NCBI GenBank assembly: GCA_030428865.1
Contig: JAUIEK010000002.1
Coordinates: forward strand, 310,001 to 374,000
Direction: 5' to 3'
Source: Bacteroidia bacterium
Lineage (GTDB): Bacteria > Bacteroidota > Bacteroidia > Flavobacteriales > Flavobacteriaceae
DNA: 64,000 nucleotides
Made by a program: the position numbers and the translations under genes. The notes below the pieces were generated by a model. That model made no database searches and was not told where the DNA came from. It saw only the letters and a program-made list of their open reading frames with translations. Positions 56,917 to 64,000 of the stretch are shown here, one piece after another. The stretch's first letter is position 1; each line of letters begins with the position of its first letter.

Positions 56917-59343
56917 ATGAAGATTTCATATAATTGGCTGAAGCAGTTTTTACAGATTAATTGGAGTGCAGAAAAAGTAGGAGAATTATTAACAGACTTA
57001 GGTTTAGAGGTAGAAGGCATTGAGGTTAAAGAATCTGTAAAAGGTGGTTTAAAAGGAGTTGTTGTAGGAGAAGTTTTAACTTGTGAAAAACATCCTAATG
57101 CAGATAGACTAAAGCTTACAACAGTTAATATTGGAGAAAAAAATCCTGTTCAAATTGTATGTGGAGCTCCTAATGTTGCAGCAGGGCAAAAAGTTCCTGT
57201 GGCAACAGTTGGTACAGTTCTATATAATGAAAATGGAGAGAGTTTTACGATTAAGAAAGGAAAGATTAGAGGAGAGGAAAGTCATGGAATGATTTGCGCT
57301 GAAGATGAATTAGGATTAGGTTCTAGCCATGACGGAATTTTAGTGTTAGATGAAAAATTGAAAGCGGGAACTCCTGCTTCAGAGGTATTTAATGTAGAAA
57401 CAGATGCTGTTTTTGAAATCGGTTTAACTCCTAATAGAGCAGATGCTATGAGCCATTATGGAGTTGCAAGAGATTTGCGTGCTGGATTGATTCAGAATGG
57501 TTTGTCACCAGAATTAATTTCTCCATCTGTTAGTGACTTTCATGTAGATGAAAGAACCCTACGAATTGATGTAGAGGTTTCTAAGAGAGAGCTTGCGCCT
57601 CGTTATTGTGGCATTTCCATTACAGATGTTGAAATTAAAGATTCACCAAAATGGATTCAAAACCGATTAAAAGCGATCGGAATTACACCTAAAAATAATG
57701 TAGTAGATATTACAAATTATGTAATGCACGAACTTGGGCAACCACTTCATGCTTTTGATGCACAAAAAATAAAAGGAAATAAAGTGGTTGTAAAAACACT
57801 TCCTAAAGGAACTAAATTTACTACTCTTGATGAAGTAGAGAGAGAGCTGCATAAAGATGATATTATGATTTGTGATGGAGAATCGAATCCTTTATGTATT
57901 GCAGGTGTTTTTGGTGGAATTAACTCAGGTGTTACAGAAAATACAACCTCTATATTTTTAGAAAGCGCCTATTTTAATCCTGTTTCTATCAGGAAAACAG
58001 CGAAAAGACATGCTATTAATACAGATGCATCTTTCCGTTTTGAAAGAGGTATTGATGTAGATTTTACAGATTATGCATTAAAAAGAGCTGCTCTTTTACT
58101 AGAAGAGTACGCAGGAGGCAAGATTGCTTCTGATATTATGGATTTTTATCCAGAGAAAATAGAAGATTTTCAAGTGTTTTTATCGTATGAAAATGCATTT
58201 CGATTAATCGGCCAAGAAATTGATAAGGAAACTATTAAAAATATTTTAGCATCATTAGAAATTAAAATTAATAGTGAAACAGAAGGTGGTTTAGGCCTTA
58301 CAATTCCTTCTTATCGAGTTGATGTTCAGAGAGAAGCAGACATCATTGAAGAAGTTTTGCGTGTGTACGGCTATAACAATATTCGATTTTCTCGCAAGTT
58401 AAATACTTCTATTTCTTTTGATTCTAATAAAGAGGTTAAGATTGAAAATACAATTGCTAACTTATTAAGTGATTTAGGTTTTCACGAAATGATGAACAAT
58501 TCTCTTACTAAAGAAGAGTATGTTGATTTTTCTGAAGATTTACAGAAAGATCAAAATGTAGAGATGCTTAACCCACTAAGTGCAGATTTAAAAGTGATGA
58601 GACAATCATTACTTTTTAGCGGATTAGAATCTGTTTTGCATAACATAAACAGAAAAAATAATTCATTAAAACTGTATGAATTTGGCAAAACATATCACAA
58701 AATTAATTCTAGCTATAAAGAACAAAAACATCTCACTCTTTTTGTGTCAGGAGCTAGGAATAGTGATAGTTGGTTAATAAGTAATAAAGATGCTGACTTC
58801 TTTTATCTAAAAAAGATTGTAGCTACTATTTTGGAAAAATTAGGAATACAAAACGTAAATACTTCTCCAACTCAATCTGATGTTTTATCAGAAGGAATAA
58901 CTTTTTCTGTAAAAGAAGAGAAGTTGTTAGATATGGGCTTAGTGTCAAATAAAATAGCTAAGCAATTTGGAGTAAAGCAAGATGTTTTATTTGCTGATAT
59001 ATGCTGGAATAAACTAGTTGAGTTTGCTACAAAAAAACAAATTAAAGTTACTTCACTGCCAAAATATCCTCCTGTAAAAAGAGATTTAGCTCTATTACTT
59101 GATGACAAAATTACATTTAAAGAAGTACATGATTTAGCCTTTCAATCAGAACGAAAGTTGTTAAAAGAAATTGATTTATTTGATGTATATCAAGGAAATA
59201 ATTTACCTAAAGGAAAAAAATCATATGCAGTGAGTTTTGTGTTGCAAGACGAAAACAAAACTTTAACAGATAAACAAATAGATAAAGTAATGCAAAAGTT
59301 GCAACAAACATTCGAAAAAAAGTTAGCTGCTACTTTAAGATAA
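56917..59343 (+). CDS. pheT: Phenylalanine--tRNA ligase beta subunit
   Basis: 808 residues, standard length. EMAP-like tRNA-binding domain (about 40-150, VVGEVLTCEKHPNADRLKLT), B3/B4 editing domain (about 210-390), B5 domain (about 400-475), catalytic-like core (NSLTKEEYVDFSEDLQKDQN, NPLSADLKVMRQSLLFSGLE) and the FDX-ACB anticodon-binding domain at the end (SLPKYPPVKRDLALLLDDKI). The alpha subunit gene is not in the window, a common split in Bacteroidota. pyrD follows 27 bases later on the same strand. Confidence 0.96.
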   Translation: MKISYNWLKQFLQINWSAEKVGELLTDLGLEVEGIEVKESVKGGLKGVVVGEVLTCEKHPNADRLKLTTVNIGEKNPVQIVCGAPNVAAGQKVPVATVGTVLYNENGESFTIKKGKIRGEESHGMICAEDELGLGSSHDGILVLDEKLKAGTPASEVFNVETDAVFEIGLTPNRADAMSHYGVARDLRAGLIQNGLSPELISPSVSDFHVDERTLRIDVEVSKRELAPRYCGISITDVEIKDSPKWIQNRLKAIGITPKNNVVDITNYVMHELGQPLHAFDAQKIKGNKVVVKTLPKGTKFTTLDEVERELHKDDIMICDGESNPLCIAGVFGGINSGVTENTTSIFLESAYFNPVSIRKTAKRHAINTDASFRFERGIDVDFTDYALKRAALLLEEYAGGKIASDIMDFYPEKIEDFQVFLSYENAFRLIGQEIDKETIKNILASLEIKINSETEGGLGLTIPSYRVDVQREADIIEEVLRVYGYNNIRFSRKLNTSISFDSNKEVKIENTIANLLSDLGFHEMMNNSLTKEEYVDFSEDLQKDQNVEMLNPLSADLKVMRQSLLFSGLESVLHNINRKNNSLKLYEFGKTYHKINSSYKEQKHLTLFVSGARNSDSWLISNKDADFFYLKKIVATILEKLGIQNVNTSPTQSDVLSEGITFSVKEEKLLDMGLVSNKIAKQFGVKQDVLFADICWNKLVEFATKKQIKVTSLPKYPPVKRDLALLLDDKITFKEVHDLAFQSERKLLKEIDLFDVYQGNNLPKGKKSYAVSFVLQDENKTLTDKQIDKVMQKLQQTFEKKLAATLR

Positions 59344-59370
59344 TGAGTTTCTAGTGGGAACTTTTTAATT

Positions 59371-60405
59371 ATGTACAAACTATTTATAAGACCCATTTTA
59401 TTTTTGTTTGATCCTGAAAAGGTTCATCATTTCACATTTTCGTGTATTCGATTTGTATGTAAAATACCTTTTGTAGCTTCTATCTTTCGAAAGATATATG
59501 AGATTAAAGACGACTCAATACATCGAAATCTTTTCGGGTTAGATTTTCCAAATCCGGTAGGTTTGGCCGCGGGTTTTGACAAAGATGCAAAACTGTTTAA
59601 TGAACTATCTAATTTTGGATTTGGTTTTATTGAAATAGGCACGATCACACCCAAACCTCAATCAGGAAACCCTAAAAAACGATTGTTTCGATTAAAAAAA
59701 GATCAAGCAATTATTAATAGAATGGGCTTTAATAATGGCGGAGTTGAAGAGGTTATAAAACGACTCAAAAAAAGATCAAAACATCTTAAAAAATCAGGAG
59801 TTTTAATTGGTGGAAATATTGGTAAAAATAAAACAACACCTAACGAGAAAGCAATAGACGATTACGTTCTTTGTTTTAATGCTCTGTTTGATTATGTAGA
59901 TTATTTTGTGGTAAATGTGAGTTCTCCAAACACACCAAATTTAAGAGCGCTTCAAGACAAAGAACCATTACTAGATTTGTTAAATACATTACAAAAGCTA
60001 AATACTAAAAAAGCATCTTCTAAGCCTATTTTACTTAAAATAGCTCCCGATTTATCTAATGATCATCTTTTAGATATCATAGATATTGTAAATACCACAA
60101 AAATTGCTGGTGTTATTGCTACAAATACAACTATTTCTAGAGAAGGATTACATTCTAATAATCAGGTGGAAACTGGTGGCTTAAGTGGTAAACCATTAAC
60201 AAAACGTTCAACAGAAGTTATCCAATTTTTATCAGAAAAATCAAATAAATCATTCCCAATTATTGGCGTGGGAGGAATCCATTCAGCAGAAGATGTTATT
60301 GAAAAACTAGCAGCAGGTGCAGATTTAGTACAGTTGTATACAGGTTTTATTTACGAAGGTCCTAATCTAGTAAAAAAGATTAACAAAGCATTATTAGCTA
60401 AATAA
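59371..60405 (+). CDS. pyrD: Quinone-dependent dihydroorotate dehydrogenase (class 2)
   Basis: 344 residues. The N-terminal helix pair ([20 protein letters not shown]) that gives membrane and quinone access marks class 2. FMN/orotate motifs: [49 protein letters not shown] (catalytic Ser region), [10 protein letters not shown] and [12 protein letters not shown]. Fourth step of pyrimidine synthesis, feeding electrons to the respiratory quinone. Confidence 0.96.
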   Translation: MYKLFIRPILFLFDPEKVHHFTFSCIRFVCKIPFVASIFRKIYEIKDDSIHRNLFGLDFPNPVGLAAGFDKDAKLFNELSNFGFGFIEIGTITPKPQSGNPKKRLFRLKKDQAIINRMGFNNGGVEEVIKRLKKRSKHLKKSGVLIGGNIGKNKTTPNEKAIDDYVLCFNALFDYVDYFVVNVSSPNTPNLRALQDKEPLLDLLNTLQKLNTKKASSKPILLKIAPDLSNDHLLDIIDIVNTTKIAGVIATNTTISREGLHSNNQVETGGLSGKPLTKRSTEVIQFLSEKSNKSFPIIGVGGIHSAEDVIEKLAAGADLVQLYTGFIYEGPNLVKKINKALLAK

Positions 60406-60466
60406 TAACTTTTTAGTACTACTATTTTAATTAAATTACCTCTCTATTTTTTAAAATCAAATAATC

Positions 60467-62344
60467 ATGAAAAGTCACGATTTTGAATCTTTTGTATCAA
60501 AAACGATAGATATTAATTACCAAGAAGCTCTTAAGGTTAGAGAAGAGTTACCAGTACCGATAGAAAAATTTAGATTATGGTCCGATCAAGGTTCACGAGT
60601 TATAGGAGGAATGGTAATAGAATCGAAAGGTGTATATAAAGAAGTTATTCATTACGAGGTTCCTGATGCTGATTTTTTAGAGAGTGATTATGATGATTTA
60701 ATGGAGGATTATTGTGAGAAGTGGGATTTAGAAATAGATGAGTATTGTTGGGGAGATTACTATAACTTACCAGAGAGTTTGTATCGAATGGAAATGATTA
60801 AGGCCTCCAAAGAGATCGTTAAAAAGTTAAAGAAAGAAGGGATTAAATTTTCGAAGTCTGCCGATGTTGGAATCTTAATAGAAGACGAGTGGTATGATGA
60901 TATAGAAGATTTTCGATCTGTTGCTTTTGAGAGTCTTTTAGAATTACCTAAAAAGAGTGCTATTCGAGAATTTTTAGAAATGTTCTACGCCAAGAAAAAG
61001 ACTGTAGATAAATTATTGAAGGAGTTAAAAAAGTGGCAGCAAGCAGAGGAAGATGCAAAGCGTATTGATTTTCCAGACAATATTGATGCTATTTTAGAAA
61101 AAGGGATAGAGTTCACTAAAAGTTTAAAACACGGTGAATCAATTCCTTATTTTGAAAAAGTATTAGAGTTAGATCCAAATCATATAGATGGTTTATCACG
61201 TTTAGCCCGAGCTTATGTATTGGCTTATGGAGAGGAAAACAAAAAGAAGGGAATAGAAGCTTACAATAAACTCATAGAACAGATAGGCCCTAAAGATTAT
61301 ATTTACTATAATTTAGGTCATGCATACAAAGGGTTAAAGGATTACGATGAAGCGATTGTCTGCTATAAGAAGGCAGGAGAGTTAGATTTAGAGGAGAAAT
61401 ACTATGCGCCTTATTACATAGGGGAATTATATTATAGTGATAAGGAAGATTATGCCAAAGCGATTACTTTTTTTAAAGAAGCTTTATCTATTAAACCAGA
61501 TCATGAAAATACTCTTACGTATTTATATTTAATCTATGAAGATAAAAAGGATTATGATGAAGCAATTGCATGTGCTCTTAAAATACTAGAAATTAAACCT
61601 GATGGAGTCTATGCGGTAGATAATGTGCTGAGTATAATTAAAAAGTACATTGAAAATAATGCTCTAGATAAAGCTTACGAAAGTTACCAGAAATTTCAGA
61701 AAGAAAATATTGATAGTGAAGATTATCCAGATATCATATCAGGGTTGAGGGAATTAGGAGATGCTTTTATTGATAAAGAAGAATATAAAAAAGCAATAGA
61801 TTTATATTTACAAGGAATCGATTTTACTCCCGATAATTATGTTTTATATAATGAAATAGGTTATTGTTATGATGTACAAGATGATTATGAAAATGCAGTT
61901 TCTTATTACAAAAAATCGGTTGAAATAGAGCCTAATTTTTTGACAGGGTGGGATAATTTAGGTTATGTTATAAGTCGTCAAGGAAAATTTGATTTAGCAT
62001 TGCCATACTATAAAAAAGTTCTCGAAATTGATGATAGAAAGATTAATTCTTATGTAAACCTAGGAGATTTATTAATTAAATTAGACAAATTAGAAGAGTC
62101 TAAAACATACTTAGAGAAAGGTTTAGAAGTAAGTCCAGAAGCACCGCTATTAAATTTGTTATTAGGACATATTTATTTAATTAAAGGAAAAGAATCTAAA
62201 GCGATTGATTGCTATAAAAAAAGCTTAGCAAATTCAGAAACTACCGAAGAATTTATAGAAAACGCTAGAGAAGATATAGCTACTTTGGGTAAACACGGAA
62301 TATTAGAAGAAAAATATCTTTCAATAATTAACACGATTAAATAA
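60467..62344 (+). CDS. Large cytoplasmic TPR protein (paralog 1)
   Basis: 625 residues, no signal peptide. An N-terminal unrecognised domain (about 1-190; PVPIEKFRLWSDQGSRVIGG, DYCEKWDLEIDEYCWGDYYN) is followed by about ten TPR units (SIPYFEKVLELDPNHIDGLS, DYDEAIVCYKKAGELDLEEK, KAITFFKEALSIKPDHENTL and others). Probably a protein-protein scaffold. It is followed 13 bases later by a homologous gene in the same orientation. Confidence 0.82.
   Translation: MKSHDFESFVSKTIDINYQEALKVREELPVPIEKFRLWSDQGSRVIGGMVIESKGVYKEVIHYEVPDADFLESDYDDLMEDYCEKWDLEIDEYCWGDYYNLPESLYRMEMIKASKEIVKKLKKEGIKFSKSADVGILIEDEWYDDIEDFRSVAFESLLELPKKSAIREFLEMFYAKKKTVDKLLKELKKWQQAEEDAKRIDFPDNIDAILEKGIEFTKSLKHGESIPYFEKVLELDPNHIDGLSRLARAYVLAYGEENKKKGIEAYNKLIEQIGPKDYIYYNLGHAYKGLKDYDEAIVCYKKAGELDLEEKYYAPYYIGELYYSDKEDYAKAITFFKEALSIKPDHENTLTYLYLIYEDKKDYDEAIACALKILEIKPDGVYAVDNVLSIIKKYIENNALDKAYESYQKFQKENIDSEDYPDIISGLRELGDAFIDKEEYKKAIDLYLQGIDFTPDNYVLYNEIGYCYDVQDDYENAVSYYKKSVEIEPNFLTGWDNLGYVISRQGKFDLALPYYKKVLEIDDRKINSYVNLGDLLIKLDKLEESKTYLEKGLEVSPEAPLLNLLLGHIYLIKGKESKAIDCYKKSLANSETTEEFIENAREDIATLGKHGILEEKYLSIINTIK
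60966..61507 (+). repeat. Near-identical block, copy 1
   Basis: Aligns to 62860-63401 at a constant offset of 1,894 bases, with scattered substitutions, one more diverged patch near 61210-61260 and no net indel. Codes for the linker helix and first TPR units of paralog 1. Confidence 0.85.
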
Positions 62345-62357
62345 TTGAATTAAAACT

Positions 62358-64000
62358 ATGGAAATTCAAAATTTAGAGCTTTATGCTAAAGAAACGGTTA
62401 AAATGGGCATCAAAGAAATACTTGAAATAAGAGACAAATTACCTACACCTATAGAAAAGTTTCACTTATTTGCTATGCCAGAATCTTTGTATTTGGACGG
62501 GTTAATGGTTAAATCTGGAGCTATAAATGACGAAATTACATTAGCGCTAACTCCAGATATAGATATTGAACTTTATGTAAACAGTTTAACGGAAACTTTT
62601 TGCGAAAAATGGGATATGGACCCAGAAGAATATGAGCTTTATTTTTCTAATCTCTATGATCTGCCTGTGTGCTTATATTGGATGGAGATGATTAAAGCCG
62701 TAAGAGAAATTGTAGCAGGACTCAAGAAAGAAGGAGTTGAGTTTTCTAAATCTGCCGAAGTAGGAATTTGGTTTGACGATGATTACGAAGAAGACGAAGA
62801 TGATTTTAAAAGTATGGCTTTTGGAGACCTTAATAAATTTCCAAAACCAGAATCGATCAGAGAATTTTTAGAGATGTTCTATGCCAAGAAAAAGACTGTA
62901 GATAAATTATTGAAGGAGTTAAAAGAGTGGCAGCAAGCAGAGGAAGATGCAAAGCGTATTGATTTTCCAGACAGCATTGATGCTATTTTAGAAAAAGGGA
63001 TAGAGTTCTCTAAAAGTTTGAAAAACAGTGAATCAATTCCTTATTTTGAAAAAGTATTAGAGTTAGATCCGGATCATACAGATGGTTTAGAGCGCTTAGC
63101 CCGAGCTTATACAAATAGTTATGACGATGATCATAAAAAGAAGGCAATAGAGGCTTATCACAGACTCATAGAGCAGATAGGTCCTAAAGATTATTTCTAC
63201 TATAATTTAGGTCATGCATACAAAGGGTTAAAGGATTACGATAAAGTGATTGCCTGCTATAAGAAGGCAGGAGAGTTAGATTTAGAGGAGAAACACTATA
63301 CACCTTATTACATAGGGAAATTATATTATAGTGATAAGGAAGATTATGATAAAGCGATTACTTTTTTTAAAGAAGCTTTATCTATTAAACCAGATCATGA
63401 ATCTTCAATAGAATATTTAGCTTCTATTTATAAAGATTTAGGTAATTATGACGAAGCAATTAAGTTTAAAAAAGCTCTTTTAGATATAGATCCTGATAGG
63501 GAGTTAATAACATACGAAATTAATGGTTTACGTAAGAAAAAAATAGAAAAATGTATAGAAGACGGCTTACTTGACGAAGCCTATGAAATAGCTAAAGATA
63601 TAAATCCTGAAGAAATTAATGATATACTAGATAGAGATCTTACGGCATTTACATTAAGAGATTTAGGCGATGCTTTTCAAAAAGAAGAAGAATACGATAA
63701 AGCAATTTTGTCTTATCAAAAAGCTATTGAAATTAAACAAGATGATCATATTCTTTATAATCAAATAGCTACTTGTTATTATATGCTAGGAGATTATGAT
63801 ACTGCAATTTCTTATTATGAAAAATCTGTTGAGGTAGCTCCAAGATATATAAATGGATGGAATAATATAGCTCATATTTTAATACGTCAAGATAAATTAG
63901 ATTTAGCTTTATCGTGTTATAAAAAATCTATAGAGCATAATCCTGAAGAAGAAGAACCTTATTATAAGTTAGGGTTGTTTCTTTACTCTCAAGGAGATTA
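62358..64000 (+). CDS. Large cytoplasmic TPR protein (paralog 2, partial)
   Basis: Starts at ATG 62358 (MEIQNLELYAKETVKMGIKE) and is open to the window edge, so the C-terminus is missing. Same plan as paralog 1: unrecognised N-terminal domain (PTPIEKFHLFAMPESLYLDG, FCEKWDMDPEEYELYFSNLY) that is clearly divergent, then TPRs that are nearly identical in the middle (YYNLGHAYKGLKDYDKVIAC, ALSIKPDHESSIEYLASIYK) and divergent again after about residue 348. Tandem duplicate; partners unknown. Confidence 0.82.
   Translation, partial: MEIQNLELYAKETVKMGIKEILEIRDKLPTPIEKFHLFAMPESLYLDGLMVKSGAINDEITLALTPDIDIELYVNSLTETFCEKWDMDPEEYELYFSNLYDLPVCLYWMEMIKAVREIVAGLKKEGVEFSKSAEVGIWFDDDYEEDEDDFKSMAFGDLNKFPKPESIREFLEMFYAKKKTVDKLLKELKEWQQAEEDAKRIDFPDSIDAILEKGIEFSKSLKNSESIPYFEKVLELDPDHTDGLERLARAYTNSYDDDHKKKAIEAYHRLIEQIGPKDYFYYNLGHAYKGLKDYDKVIACYKKAGELDLEEKHYTPYYIGKLYYSDKEDYDKAITFFKEALSIKPDHESSIEYLASIYKDLGNYDEAIKFKKALLDIDPDRELITYEINGLRKKKIEKCIEDGLLDEAYEIAKDINPEEINDILDRDLTAFTLRDLGDAFQKEEEYDKAILSYQKAIEIKQDDHILYNQIATCYYMLGDYDTAISYYEKSVEVAPRYINGWNNIAHILIRQDKLDLALSCYKKSIEHNPEEEEPYYKLGLFLYSQGD
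62860..63401 (+). repeat. Near-identical block, copy 2
   Basis: Second copy of the block at 60966-61507, inside paralog 2. Sequence on both sides is much more diverged, so the boundaries are sharp. Confidence 0.85.

Noticed and set aside
1..64000. tRNA, rRNA, CRISPR, insertion sequences, prophage or defence islands
   Set aside because: Every gap was read; none shows a cloverleaf, regular spaced repeats, transposase, integrase or a known defence gene.

Overview
The window is a gene-dense, AT-rich stretch of a Bacteroidota chromosome, most likely a marine-type Flavobacteriaceae (Tenacibaculum/Polaribacter/Kordia-like; the genus cannot be fixed from the sequence). Supporting signs are a C-terminal type IX secretion (T9SS) sorting domain, families typical of flavobacteria (DUF6702, DUF6452/DUF6048, DUF1835, CCC-motif membrane protein), start-proximal promoter elements of the TAnnTTTG(C) type in place of the usual -10 box, weak Shine-Dalgarno sequences, and a probable sulfonolipid gene pair. 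I found no tRNA, rRNA, CRISPR array, insertion sequence or prophage. Most of the window is ordinary chromosomal core.

Layout. 1-2.1 kb (minus): a GT39 membrane glycosyltransferase cut by the window edge and the G-protein chaperone MeaB. 2.2-4.8 kb (plus): ECF sigma factor, putative anti-sigma membrane protein and an exported DUF4097-like protein, all overlapping. 4.9-7.5 kb (plus): cysS-yidD-lgt. 7.6-13.5 kb (minus): two tandem M1 metallopeptidases, a DUF6702 protein and a carboxypeptidase-regulatory-like protein that appears to start at ATT. 13.6-20.3 kb: pepE facing an envelope operon ftsK-lolA-lptG-ribB, then dgkA. 20.4-25.7 kb: MATE exporter, small acidic protein, TPR protein, mutS2 and divergent ung. 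25.7-32 kb (minus): glycosyltransferase/LpxH-like pair, then a run of 2OG-Fe oxygenase, SUI1 factor, DUF1835, nucleoside phosphorylase and a signal-less periplasmic-binding-fold protein; the last three are linked by TAATG junctions. 32-37.3 kb (minus): an esterase-TPR gene followed by an attC-like imperfect palindrome, DUF6048/DUF6452, a TlpA-like lipid- or envelope-associated thioredoxin and rlmD.

37.5-46 kb: rocD, two small membrane proteins, an S9 peptidase, then a cysteine-synthase-family gene and an AONS/SPT-family acyltransferase that I read as capnine (sulfonolipid) synthesis genes, converging on a long-chain acyl-CoA ligase. 46-54 kb (minus): exported pentapeptide-repeat protein, purL, a T9SS-secreted endonuclease I and an RsmB-family methyltransferase. 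54-64 kb: recG, a small outer-membrane protein, pheT, pyrD and two tandem TPR proteins sharing a near-identical 542-bp block; the second runs off the window.

The most interesting items are the DUF1835/nucleoside phosphorylase/binding-protein operon, the capnine pair, the ATT start, the attC-like element, RibB with a dead GTP-cyclohydrolase II half, RlmD without its iron-sulfur cysteines, and the homogenised TPR pair. No clearly undescribed complete system is visible; the three-gene 28.0-30.7 kb operon is the best candidate.
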